The translations under genes were made by a program, and so were the position numbers. From assembly GCA_017938985.1 (NCBI GenBank), contig JAGBAK010000002.1, forward strand, positions 1 to 39,464: a stretch of DNA of 39,464 nt, read 5' to 3'. This document shows, one piece after another, positions 8,296-16,360 of this stretch; the first letter of the stretch is position 1; the number at the start of each line of letters is the position of its first letter. The notes under the pieces are model-generated. The model was not told where the DNA came from. It worked only from the letters and a program-made list of their open reading frames with translations, and ran no database searches. The stretch comes from Clostridia bacterium. GTDB taxonomy: Bacteria > Bacillota > Clostridia > Oscillospirales > Acutalibacteraceae.

Positions 8296-9597
8296 TCAGC
8301 TGACTCTGCCCGGCTTTGTTACTTTGGGCGGCGGCGAAATTTTAACCTTTTTGCGGTTGGGGTTGCGCTCTATGAGCGGCTGCTCACCGTCGTTAATACA
8401 AGCCGCTGTGATGCAAACCCTTTCAACCGTGGGGTCGGAAGGAACGTCATACATAACGGGCAGAAGCGTTTTTTCAATTATCGAACGCAGACCTCTTGCG
8501 CCCGTTTTCTTTTCGAGTGTTTTCTCTGCAATGGCATTGAGCGCGCCGTCATCAAATTCAAGCTCAACCTCATCAAGGTTAAACAGCTCTTTATACTGCT
8601 TAACGATGGCGTTTTTGGGGGTTGTGAGTATCTTTATAAGTGAATCCTTATCAAGCTCTTCAAGCGTTGTGATGATGGGAAGTCTGCCGACAAGCTCGGG
8701 AATGATACCGAACTTAACAATATCCTGGTGGATAGTTTTGGAAATAAGGTTTTCCTGAGCAAGTTCCGACTTACTCTTAACGGGAGCTTCAAAGCCAAGC
8801 GTTGAACCGCCCGTTCTTTTTTCGATTATCTTTTCAAGACCGTCAAAAGCGCCGCCGCAAATGAAGAGAATATTTGAGGTGTCAACCTGAATAAACTCCT
8901 GCTGCGGATGCTTTCTGCCGCCCTGCGGAGGAACGTTTGCAACCGTACCTTCGATAATCTTGAGCAGCGCCTGCTGAACACCTTCGCCGCTTACGTCACG
9001 GGTAATTGAAGGATTTTCGCTCTTTCTGGCAATCTTGTCGATTTCGTCAACGTAGATAATGCCGCGCTCCGCTCTTTCAATATCATAATCAGCAGCCTGA
9101 ATAATTCGCAGAAGAATATTCTCAACGTCTTCGCCAACGTAGCCTGCTTCGGTGAGTGTTGTTGCGTCCGCAATCGCAAAAGGAACGTCAAGAATTTTTG
9201 CAAGGGTCTGCGCAAGCATGGTTTTACCTACGCCTGTGGGACCGAGCATCAGAATGTTGCTCTTCTGGATTTCAACGTCCGTGTCACCCTTGCTGCCGAT
9301 TCTTTTATAGTGGTTATAAACAGCAACGCTCAGTGCGATTTTCGCATCTTCCTGACCGATAACGTATTCATCAAGCTTTGCCTTGATTTCGTGCGGCTTG
9401 GGCAAGGAAGAAACATCAAAATCGCTGTGTCTGCCTGTTGACGGCTCTGAATCAATGATTGAGCAGCAAAGGTCAACGCACTCGTTGCAGATATATACAT
9501 TGGGACCTGCGATAAGCTTATCAACCTGGTCCTGCGTTTTACGGCAGAAAGAACAGGTTACGACAGGCTTATCTCTTCTATCGTCATCTCTGGGCAT
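8296..9597 (-). CDS. clpX: ATP-dependent Clp protease ATPase subunit ClpX
   Basis: A 433-residue AAA+ unfoldase that recognises tagged proteins and feeds them to ClpP. The N-terminal zinc-binding domain shows C15, C18, C37 and C40. Walker A GPTGVGKT is at 119-126, and Walker B VDEIDKIA follows. The LGF tripeptide in the loop [11 protein letters not shown] is the ClpP-docking loop. It lies 29 bases downstream of clpP and has its own AGGAGG site, so it can be expressed from the tig or clpP promoters. Length and domain order are standard. Confidence 0.97.
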   Translation of the reverse strand: MPRDDDRRDKPVVTCSFCRKTQDQVDKLIAGPNVYICNECVDLCCSIIDSEPSTGRHSDFDVSSLPKPHEIKAKLDEYVIGQEDAKIALSVAVYNHYKRIGSKGDTDVEIQKSNILMLGPTGVGKTMLAQTLAKILDVPFAIADATTLTEAGYVGEDVENILLRIIQAADYDIERAERGIIYVDEIDKIARKSENPSITRDVSGEGVQQALLKIIEGTVANVPPQGGRKHPQQEFIQVDTSNILFICGGAFDGLEKIIEKRTGGSTLGFEAPVKSKSELAQENLISKTIHQDIVKFGIIPELVGRLPIITTLEELDKDSLIKILTTPKNAIVKQYKELFNLDEVELEFDDGALNAIAEKTLEKKTGARGLRSIIEKTLLPVMYDVPSDPTVERVCITAACINDGEQPLIERNPNRKKVKISPPPKVTKPGRVS

Positions 9598-9626
9598 AAT
9601 ATGCCTCCTGTTGTGGGTAAATTAGT

Positions 9627-10208
9627 TTATCTGTGGGCAATAACTTTGTCAACAAGACCGTATTCCATTGCTTCCTGTGCAGTAAGGTAATTGTCTCTTT
9701 CTGTGTCTCTTGCGATTTCATCAATCGACTTACCTGTGTTTTCAGCAAGGATTCTGTTGAGTTTTTCTCTGGTCTTGAGAATGTGATCTGCAACGATTTT
9801 GATTTCTGTTGCCTGACCTTTTGCGCCGCCGAGAGGCTGATGAATCATAATTTCGCTGTTGGGAAGAGCATATCTTTTACCCTTTGCGCCCGATGAAAGC
9901 AAGAATGCACCCATCGAAGCGGCCATACCGATGCAGATTGTTGAAACGTCACACTTGATATACTGCATTGTATCATAAATTGCCATACCAGCGGTTACGG
10001 AGCCGCCGGGGCTGTTGATATAAAGGCTGATATCCTTTTCTGCATCCTGACCCTCAAGGTAAAGGAGCTGAGCAACAACTATGCTTGCCGTTGCATCGTT
10101 AACCTCATCGGAAAGAACGATGATTCTGTCGTTAAGAAGGCGGGAAAAAATATCGTATGAACGCTCGCCTCGGTTTGTCTGTTCAACTACATATGGAACA
10201 AGTGCCAT
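9627..10208 (-). CDS. clpP: ATP-dependent Clp protease proteolytic subunit ClpP
   Basis: A 193-residue serine peptidase that forms the tetradecameric chamber used by ClpX and by ClpC/ClpE-type ATPases. The catalytic triad is visible as Ser98 in GMAASMGAF, His123 in MIHQPLGG and Asp172 in ERDNYL. The N-terminal axial-loop sequence [21 protein letters not shown] is typical. The start at 10208 has an AAAGGA site 10 bases upstream. It follows tig after a 111-base gap that contains a hairpin and a TATAAT. Confidence 0.97.
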   Translation of the reverse strand: MALVPYVVEQTNRGERSYDIFSRLLNDRIIVLSDEVNDATASIVVAQLLYLEGQDAEKDISLYINSPGGSVTAGMAIYDTMQYIKCDVSTICIGMAASMGAFLLSSGAKGKRYALPNSEIMIHQPLGGAKGQATEIKIVADHILKTREKLNRILAENTGKSIDEIARDTERDNYLTAQEAMEYGLVDKVIAHR

Positions 10209-10231
10209 TTAAATTCAGTCCTTTCTCCGCA

Positions 10232-10269
10232 ATTATACTGAATAAACCGGCACTAAGCCGGTTCATTCA
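10232..10269 (-). promoter_or_regulatory. Hairpin and -10 element upstream of clpP
   Basis: An imperfect 13-base inverted repeat (10239-10251 with 10257-10269, one mismatch; core AACCGGC/GCCGGTT) occupies the place where a -35 box would be. A minus-strand TATAAT (10232-10237) comes directly after it. The hairpin ends in TTTATTC, a weak terminator for tig transcripts. It could attenuate tig read-through, or the repeat could be an operator over a clpP promoter. No CIRCE or tandem CtsR heptads are present. Confidence 0.5.
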
Positions 10270-10319
10270 TATGCTCATATTTGAATCTGCAATTAAAGTA
10301 TAGTTAGAAATCCGCCGAA

Positions 10320-11741
10320 TTATTCAGCAGCTTCTTCCTTTTTGGGAGCAGCTTTCTTTGTTGTCTTTTTTGCGGCGGGCTTTTTCTCTGCCTTTTCTTC
10401 AGCGGGAGCTGCTTCGCCTTCTGCTGCTTCCTTCTTCTTGGTTGTTTTCTTTGCAGCAGGCTTCTTTGCCTTTGCTGAATCGATAACTACCTTGAAAGCT
10501 TCCTGCTTCTTGATTTCAGCTGCAACTGTTGCTTCGGGAACGATGCCCTTGAGCTTTTCAACTTCAATCTGATACATTTCGCTCATCTTTGTGTATTCTT
10601 CGTTGATTGCTTCTTCTGAAGCTTCAATGCCTTCAAGCTCGATGATCTTTTCAACTGCAAGTTCGATCTTAACGTCTGAAACTGCACGCTCTCTCATCTG
10701 GCTTTCGAACATTGCCTTATCCATACCCATATACATAAGATATGTGTCAAGGTCAATACCCTGCTGAGCTACACGCTGAGCAAATGAGTCAACGTTTTCT
10801 GCTGCCTTATTGTCATACATGCATTCGGGGATTTCGCCTTCAACGTTTTCGCAAAGAGCTTCGATAACAGCGTCTTCAAATGCTCTCTGAGCGCTTTCCT
10901 GCTTTCTCTTAAGGATATCTTCTTCGATGCCCTTCTTGAGGTCTGCTACAGTTTCGTATTCGCCCATATCCTTTGCGAATTCGTCATCAAGTTCGGGAAG
11001 CTCCTTAACCTTGATTTCGTGAAGCTTAATCTTGAAAACAGCTTCCTTATCAGCAAGCTCGGGTGCATAGTCTGTGGGGAACTTAACGTTAACGTCAAAT
11101 TCTTCGCCTACGCTGTGACCTGCAACCTGCTCTTCAAAGCCGGGGATAAATGAACCTGAGCCGAGTGTAAGGCTGTATTTTTCTGCCTTGCCGCCGTCAA
11201 AAGCAACGCCGTCAACAAAACCTTCAAAGTCAATAACTGTGATATCGCCGTCCTTAGCCGCTCTGTCGTCAACGTCAACGATTCTTGCGCCTCTGTCAAG
11301 CATATGCTCGATTTCGTGGTCGATTTCTTCCTTTGTAACCTTGGAATCAGCCTTTTCTGCGGTAAGACCCTTATAAGACTTAACGGTAATTTCGGGTTTA
11401 ACTGTTACGTTGAAAGCAAGAACAACGCCTTCTTCTTTGCTCATTGTCTTAACGTCAACATCACGGGGCTGGTCAACGGGAGTGATGCCTGCCTCATCAT
11501 AAGCTGCCTGAACAGCTGTGGGGAATACGATTTCAAGAGCGTCTTCAAAGAAAACTTCCTGACCGTAAAGCTTCTCAATCATCATAAGGGGAGCCTTGCC
11601 CTTACGGAAGCCGGGAATAACGATTGACTTTCTCTGCTTCATATAAGCCTGCTGGATAGCAGCTCTGAAATCCTCTGCTGAAACAGCAATTTCAACCGCA
11701 TAAGTGTTTGTTTCTGTTTTGTTTGCTGATACTAAACTCAT
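10320..11741 (-). CDS. tig: Trigger factor with lysine/alanine-rich C-terminal tail
   Basis: A 473-residue ribosome-associated chaperone and peptidyl-prolyl isomerase. The ribosome-binding signature GFRKGKAP is at residues 45-52. The FKBP-type domain (KDGDITVIDFEGFVDGVAFDGG ... LGSGSFIPGFEEQVAGH) lies at about 160-215, and the helical substrate-binding domain follows. After about residue 425 the usual end of the protein is extended by ~48 residues made almost only of K, A, E, P and T, with KKPAAKKTTKK present twice. This tail resembles histone-H1-like basic linkers and is absent from model trigger factors. The start has GGAGG upstream. It is the first gene of tig-clpP-clpX. Confidence 0.95.
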   Translation of the reverse strand: MSLVSANKTETNTYAVEIAVSAEDFRAAIQQAYMKQRKSIVIPGFRKGKAPLMMIEKLYGQEVFFEDALEIVFPTAVQAAYDEAGITPVDQPRDVDVKTMSKEEGVVLAFNVTVKPEITVKSYKGLTAEKADSKVTKEEIDHEIEHMLDRGARIVDVDDRAAKDGDITVIDFEGFVDGVAFDGGKAEKYSLTLGSGSFIPGFEEQVAGHSVGEEFDVNVKFPTDYAPELADKEAVFKIKLHEIKVKELPELDDEFAKDMGEYETVADLKKGIEEDILKRKQESAQRAFEDAVIEALCENVEGEIPECMYDNKAAENVDSFAQRVAQQGIDLDTYLMYMGMDKAMFESQMRERAVSDVKIELAVEKIIELEGIEASEEAINEEYTKMSEMYQIEVEKLKGIVPEATVAAEIKKQEAFKVVIDSAKAKKPAAKKTTKKKEAAEGEAAPAEEKAEKKPAAKKTTKKAAPKKEEAAE

Positions 11742-11776
11742 TTTGAATTCCTCCGTTTGACTTTTCTAACCCCTAA

Positions 11777-11785
11777 ATTATAACA
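11777..11785 (-). promoter_or_regulatory. Extended -10 promoter of tig
   Basis: On the minus strand TGTTATAAT reads as an extended -10 (TGnTATAAT) about 35 bases before the trigger-factor start, with very A+T-rich DNA upstream. No good -35 hexamer is seen at 17 bases. Confidence 0.6.
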
Positions 11786-11874
11786 AATAATTTTTGGAAT
11801 TTCTATATATATTTATATTTTCTTATGTTTAGTTAATTTTTTCAAATATTTTCCTCAACTTTTGGTGAAAATGC

Positions 11875-12567
11875 TTAAATTTTTGTTACCAAAGTCGGAC
11901 AAAAGCCCAGAAAATCGCTTGAAATGAGCTGAAAACGTATGCCGTCGCACTCTCCGTTGAAAGCGGTTGCGTGAGAATATGAGTGCAGATGACCGTAATA
12001 ACAGCGCTTTATGTTTTCTTCAACAAGCACGTTATAAATTTCATCACACTTGCGGTCACGGCTGAGCGGCGGATAATGCAGAAACACAACAGGCTCAAGC
12101 CCCGTTGCCCTTGCCGCATCAATAGACATCTTCAGTCTGCCCGCTTCACGAAGCACAACTTTTTTGTCTGCATCGCTTTCGGCATCAAAAAACCAGCCTC
12201 TTGTACCGCATATTGCAACGCCGTCTGACTCATAGGCATTGTTGTGCAGAATATTAAGCGAATTCAAGGAATTTTTTTCAAAAAATTCGTCAGATTTTTT
12301 CTTGGTTGCCCACCAATAATCGTGGTTGCCTTTGAGAATTATTTTTCTGCCGGGCAAAGAATCAAGAAAACGGAAATCCGCAAGTCCTTCTTCAAGATTC
12401 ATACACCAAGAAATATCGCCTGCAATAACAACGGTATCTTCGGGACGGACAAGGCGATTCCAGTTGCTTTCAAGGCGTTTCTCATAGTCGCTCCAGCCGC
12501 CGAAAATATTCATTGATTTTCCGGTGGAGATTGACAGATGAGTATCTCCTATCGCAAAAAGAGCCAT
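11875..12567 (-). CDS. Metallophosphoesterase (small, cytoplasmic)
   Basis: A 230-residue calcineurin-like phosphoesterase with no signal peptide or membrane segment. Metal ligands are visible in AIGDTHLS near the N-terminus, VIAGDISW near residue 49, LKGNHDYWW near 78, FLHYPPLS near 163 and YYGHLHSYSH near 193. The KGNHDYWW form is seen in a bacterial subgroup of unknown substrate (YkuE/YfcE-like relatives). I chose ATG at 12567, which lies 7 bases after AAAGGA, over a TTG two codons upstream. It is divergent from the DUF1540 gene and downstream of tig's promoter region, so it is probably transcribed alone. Confidence 0.85.
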   Translation of the reverse strand: MALFAIGDTHLSISTGKSMNIFGGWSDYEKRLESNWNRLVRPEDTVVIAGDISWCMNLEEGLADFRFLDSLPGRKIILKGNHDYWWATKKKSDEFFEKNSLNSLNILHNNAYESDGVAICGTRGWFFDAESDADKKVVLREAGRLKMSIDAARATGLEPVVFLHYPPLSRDRKCDEIYNVLVEENIKRCYYGHLHSYSHATAFNGECDGIRFQLISSDFLGFCPTLVTKI

Positions 12568-12657
12568 AGCCAAATCCTTTCCAAAAATAATTTTGAAATC
12601 AGTGCAAATAATATGATTACGGATTCTGTCCGATTAAAACCGAAAGGAGCAATAATA

Positions 12658-12846
12658 ATGCCTAAAGAAATCAACGAAATCACTTGTTTTGCAAAGAACT
12701 GTGTTTACCACAAGGGTGCAACCTCCTGCACAGCAGGCACAATTGAGGTAGGCAACTCCACCGCCTGCAGATGCGGTGAAACACAGTGTTCAACCTTTAA
12801 GCTTAACGATAACGCTGTGGGCAAAAGCTACGGCTGCGCAGATTAA
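12658..12846 (+). CDS. DUF1540 cysteine-rich small protein
   Basis: A 62-residue protein with seven cysteines (residues 10, 15, 24, 37, 39, 44 and 60), arranged as TCFAKNCVYH, SCTAGTI and CRCGETQCSTF. This is the DUF1540 pattern common in Clostridia; the domain is thought to bind metal but has no proven role. ATG at 12658 follows AAAGGAG by 9 bases; an upstream in-frame ATG at 12538 lies inside the divergent phosphoesterase gene and is rejected. The last four bases overlap the stop of convergent thrC, with no terminator hairpin between them. Confidence 0.85.
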   Translation: MPKEINEITCFAKNCVYHKGATSCTAGTIEVGNSTACRCGETQCSTFKLNDNAVGKSYGCAD

Positions 12847-14324
12847 ACGCCAAGCATATCAAAAACAACCTGCTCCATGCTGTCCTTTGAGCAGCAACCG
12901 TCGAATCTGACCGCCTTATCGCGGAGATTTGCAAGCTGCTCGGGGCAGCTTTTCTTTGTTACTGCGGCAAGCTTTTCAACCATTTCAAATTCGTCAAGGT
13001 CGTTTTTGCCGTCAACAGCTTCAAGCACTGCTGCGCTGAATTTGAACGGACTTGCTGTTGAAGCGATAACAACGGGGGTTGCATCGCCTGTTGAAGCCTT
13101 GTAGTCGTTATAAACCTTAACTGCAACTGCAGTGTGAGTGTCGCAAAGGTAATCCTTTGACTTGAAAACCCCGGCAATTGTTGCCTTTGTTTCATCGTCG
13201 TTGCAGCAGCCTGCGGCAAAATCAGCTTTGATTGCCTCAAGAGTTGCGGCGTCAACCTCATACTTGCCTGTTTCGGCAAGCGCCTTCATCCAACTGCGAA
13301 CGTTTTCGCTGCCGCTCATTGAATAAAGAAGTCTTTCAAGGTTGCTTGAAATAAGAATATCCATTGAAGGAGATATTGTGGTGAAGAACTCACGGTTCTT
13401 ATCGTAAACACCCGTTGTGAGGAACTCCGTGAGAACAGAGTTGCTGTTTGAAGCGCAGATGAGCTTCTTTACGGGCAGACCCATTTCTTTTGCATAGTAA
13501 GCGGCAAGAATGTTACCAAAGTTACCCGTGGGTACGCAAACGTTGATTGCATCGCCTGCTTTGATATCACCGCCTGCAACAAGGTCGCAGTAAGCTGAGA
13601 AATAATAAACAATCTGAGGAACAAGTCTGCCCCAGTTGATTGAGTTTGCCGATGAGAAAGCCATACCGTTTGCGGCAAGCTTCTCTGCAATAGCCTTATC
13701 GGTGAAAATCTTTTTAACACCGCTCTGTGCATCGTCAAAGTTGCCTTCGATTGCACAAACGGAAACGTTGGCACCTTCCTGAGTGCACATCTGAAGCTTC
13801 TGCATAGGGCTTACGCCGTCGCTGGGATAGAAAACAAGGATTCTTGTGTTTTCAACATCCTTGAAGCCTTCAAGTGCAGCCTTGCCTGTATCGCCCGAAG
13901 TTGCAACAAGGATAACGATTTCAGTGCCTTTTGCAGCTTTGCCGCTTGCAACCGTGAGAAGTCTTGGCAGAATCTGAAGAGCCATATCCTTGAATGCACA
14001 AGTGGGACCCTTGAAAAGTTCAAGAATGTATGTGCCGTCCTCAAGCTTGACAAGAGGAGCAACCTTTTCGCTTGAAAAGCCTGTTTCGTATGCGCCCTTG
14101 ACACATGAATCAAGCTCAGCTTCTGTAAAATCGGTCAAAAACAGAGAAAGTATTGACTTTGCTCTGCCGATATAATCAAGTGAAGCAAGTTTTTCAATTT
14201 CCGCAACTGAAACAGCAGGCAGATTTTCAGGCACAAAAAGTCCGCCCTCGGACGAAATGCCCTTGGTGATTGCCTGTGAAGCCGATACTTTGACGTCTGT
14301 GTTTCTTGTGCTTACATAATTCAT
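12843..14324 (-). CDS. thrC: Threonine synthase
   Basis: A 493-residue PLP enzyme that converts O-phosphohomoserine to threonine. The pyridoxal lysine is K112 in GPTCAFKDMALQ. The N-terminal STRN...SASQAITKGISSEGGLFVPE motif and the phosphate-binding ATSGDTGKAALEGF segment near residue 145 are diagnostic. The length fits the long (yeast/E. coli-like) ThrC class. GGAAGGA precedes the ATG by 7 bases, and a good promoter lies just upstream, overlapping the end of the dipeptidase gene. No other threonine-pathway gene is nearby. Confidence 0.95.
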   Translation of the reverse strand: MNYVSTRNTDVKVSASQAITKGISSEGGLFVPENLPAVSVAEIEKLASLDYIGRAKSILSLFLTDFTEAELDSCVKGAYETGFSSEKVAPLVKLEDGTYILELFKGPTCAFKDMALQILPRLLTVASGKAAKGTEIVILVATSGDTGKAALEGFKDVENTRILVFYPSDGVSPMQKLQMCTQEGANVSVCAIEGNFDDAQSGVKKIFTDKAIAEKLAANGMAFSSANSINWGRLVPQIVYYFSAYCDLVAGGDIKAGDAINVCVPTGNFGNILAAYYAKEMGLPVKKLICASNSNSVLTEFLTTGVYDKNREFFTTISPSMDILISSNLERLLYSMSGSENVRSWMKALAETGKYEVDAATLEAIKADFAAGCCNDDETKATIAGVFKSKDYLCDTHTAVAVKVYNDYKASTGDATPVVIASTASPFKFSAAVLEAVDGKNDLDEFEMVEKLAAVTKKSCPEQLANLRDKAVRFDGCCSKDSMEQVVFDMLGV

Positions 14325-14353
14325 AATATCATCCTTCCGAAAAAACTCTAAAT

Positions 14354-14382
14354 ATTATATCACAATATTTTATATTTGTAAA
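14354..14382 (-). promoter_or_regulatory. SigA-type promoter of thrC
   Basis: Minus-strand TTTACA (14377-14382) and TATAAT (14354-14359) are spaced by 17 bases, with TGA before the -10 hexamer (extended -10). The -35 lies within the last codons of the upstream dipeptidase gene. Confidence 0.75.
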
Positions 14383-15335
14383 ATACTTTTAAAGAAATTG
14401 TTGGCATTTTCATAAAAAATTTTATCCGTCAATGACGCATCAAAACCCTTTGAGCGAAGAAAAGCTTCAAACCTTGGAATTTTATCAACACCGCAAAGCT
14501 CGTCATTGATTTCGCAGCCGTCATAATCGGAGCCGATGGCAAGCGAATTTTCCGCACCCAACTCAAGCATATGGCTGATATGACGGTAAGCAGCTTCAAA
14601 GCCGTCATCGCCCTCATCGCCGAGAAAACTTTTGCAGAAATTGATTCCTATCAATCCGCCTCTTTGGGCGAGCAACCTTATTTGCTCATCATCAAGGCAT
14701 CTTCGGCAGGCAAAAAATTTATCCTCACTGTCGGCACGGGTTTTCAGCAGCACCGAAGCGCTGTTGGAATGGCTCGCAATAACAGTAGCTTCGCTGTCAA
14801 TTGCGTCATAAAAGCCTTTTCTGTTAAGATGCGATACGTCAGCAACAATATTGTTTGCCGCCATATCACGAAGCATTCGTTTTCCGAGCGGTTTTAGACC
14901 GTTATCGCAACCCGACTGACAACCGAAGCCGAGTTCATTTTCGGCATTCCACGTCAAGGTGATAACCTTTACACCATATCTTTTTGCAAGCTCAATTCCG
15001 CCTTCAAAAGCAAACGGTGAAGCTCCTTCACACGATATCACAGCGTTGCATTTTGTTGAGTTTTTATCATACTCAAATCCCGAAACGCCTTGATATAATT
15101 GAATTTTATCCGAATTAAGCTTTATTTCTTTCTCAAAGTTTTCATAAACTTTTCTGAAATATTCAAGCGCTTCCGCTCCCCTCAAGTCATCGGGAATCCA
15201 AATTGCAAAAATCTGCGACCACTTGTCAAGTGATTCGCCTTTACACAAGTCGATATGCAGGTCATTACTCAAAAGCGGTTTTCTGCGATTGAAGCACTCC
15301 CCCGCCGTATCACAATGCAGGTCAAAAAGTCTCAT
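14370..15335 (-). CDS. Membrane dipeptidase-like enzyme (peptidase family M19)
   Basis: A 321-residue TIM-barrel metalloenzyme of the renal dipeptidase family, which hydrolyses dipeptides, including D-residue-containing ones in some members. Zinc ligands are seen as HCD near residue 7, the Glu in CEGASPF near 103, the His of DVSHLN near 165 and SHSNS near 187; GSDYDGC near 268 supplies the conserved Asp. No signal peptide is present, so it is probably cytosolic as in most bacterial members. Its ATG overlaps the stop of yraN by four bases (ATGA) with AGGAGGG upstream, so it is translationally coupled as the last gene of the rnhB-yraN unit. Confidence 0.9.
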   Translation of the reverse strand: MRLFDLHCDTAGECFNRRKPLLSNDLHIDLCKGESLDKWSQIFAIWIPDDLRGAEALEYFRKVYENFEKEIKLNSDKIQLYQGVSGFEYDKNSTKCNAVISCEGASPFAFEGGIELAKRYGVKVITLTWNAENELGFGCQSGCDNGLKPLGKRMLRDMAANNIVADVSHLNRKGFYDAIDSEATVIASHSNSASVLLKTRADSEDKFFACRRCLDDEQIRLLAQRGGLIGINFCKSFLGDEGDDGFEAAYRHISHMLELGAENSLAIGSDYDGCEINDELCGVDKIPRFEAFLRSKGFDASLTDKIFYENANNFFKSILQI

Positions 15336-15697
15336 TTGCCCTCCTGAAAAGCGTTTTTGATATAGTTTATGCTGTAAAGATTATCACTGTCATCGAGCAA
15401 AACCTCGCACACATCAAAACGTATTTCACTTTTAATTTTCAGCACTGACATAAAGTGCTTTGTGGCAGCTTCAATTCTGCCTTGCTTGCCTCTGTCAACC
15501 GCTTCCATAGGGCTGACGGGCGTATTCCTGTTTCTTGTTTTAACCTCAACAACACAGACCACGCCGTCTTTTTGAGCAACGATATCAAGTTCGCCAAAGC
15601 GGCACACGTAGTTTGCAGTCAGAAGCATATAGCCGTTATCACGCAGATATCGGGCGGCATAAACCTCGCCCCATACGCCTGTTTTGTTTTTAATCAT
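15332..15697 (-). CDS. YraN family (UPF0102) endonuclease-like protein
   Basis: A 121-residue small protein with a restriction-endonuclease-like fold. The signature GVWGEVYAARYLRDNGY is followed by RFGELDIVAQKDGVVCVVEVKTR, giving the E...D...ExK set of a PD-(D/E)xK nuclease. The biochemical role is not settled. I take ATG at 15697, which overlaps the rnhB stop as TGATG; a GTG one codon earlier is also possible. The rnhB-yraN order is conserved in many Firmicutes, which supports the call. Confidence 0.9.
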   Translation of the reverse strand: MIKNKTGVWGEVYAARYLRDNGYMLLTANYVCRFGELDIVAQKDGVVCVVEVKTRNRNTPVSPMEAVDRGKQGRIEAATKHFMSVLKIKSEIRFDVCEVLLDDSDNLYSINYIKNAFQEGK

Positions 15698-16299
15698 CAC
15701 TTTGTACCCAGAAAGCTGCCGAGGAAGCTCATACGGTGATGCTCCGATATGCCGTGCTCCGTGAGCATTTCATAGTGAAGCTTCGTGCCGTATCCCTTGT
15801 GCTTTGCGAACTGATACTGCGGCATCTTTTCGTCAAGCTCAAGCATAAACCGGTCCCTGCTGACCTTTGCAAGAATGGAGGCGGCAGCAATTGACGGGCT
15901 GTTTGCGTCACCCTTGATTATGGTTTCGCCGTCAATGGCAAGAGGCGGCATTCTGTTGCCGTCTATCAGAGCATAATCGGCAGGCACATCAAGACCTTCA
16001 ACCGCCTTTTTCATTGCAAGATAAGTTGCCTGCAGAATGTTTATTTCGTCAATCGTCTTTTCGTCAACGCTTGCTATCGAATAGCTTATTGCCTTTTCTT
16101 TTATCACGTCAAAAAGCTTTTCTCTTTTCTTTTCGCTGATTTTTTTGGAATCGTTAAGACCTTCAATCTCGCAGTTTTCGGGCAGTATGACAGCCGCCGC
16201 ATAAACGGGACCTGCAAGAGGACCTCTGCCCGCCTCGTCAACGCCGCAAACCGCCGCATAGCCTCTCGCTTTGGCGTTAAGCTCATATGTAAAATCCAT
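15697..16299 (-). CDS. rnhB: Ribonuclease HII
   Basis: A 200-residue enzyme that removes ribonucleotides from DNA and RNA from RNA-DNA hybrids. The active-site pair D21/E22 lies in [14 protein letters not shown], followed by ALIDGN near 115 and [19 protein letters not shown] near 137, which supplies further carboxylates. ATG at 16299 is chosen because AAGGGGA lies just upstream; the frame extends eight codons further without a better site. A hairpin separates it from capA. Confidence 0.95.
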   Translation of the reverse strand: MDFTYELNAKARGYAAVCGVDEAGRGPLAGPVYAAAVILPENCEIEGLNDSKKISEKKREKLFDVIKEKAISYSIASVDEKTIDEINILQATYLAMKKAVEGLDVPADYALIDGNRMPPLAIDGETIIKGDANSPSIAAASILAKVSRDRFMLELDEKMPQYQFAKHKGYGTKLHYEMLTEHGISEHHRMSFLGSFLGTK

Positions 16300-16322
16300 A
16301 GTTAATTCCCCTTTATTTAACA

Positions 16323-16352
16323 AGGGCTGTATCGCTCAACCGACACAGCCCT
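16323..16352 (-). terminator. Hairpin between capA and rnhB
   Basis: AGGGCTGT and ACAGCCCT form a stem that inner GU and TCG/CGA pairs extend to about 12 base pairs with a 6-base loop. On the minus strand it is followed by TTGTTAAAT, a weak T tract. It probably acts as a partial terminator that lowers rnhB-yraN-dipeptidase expression relative to the upstream genes. Confidence 0.65.
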
Positions 16353-16360
16353 CTTTGATT

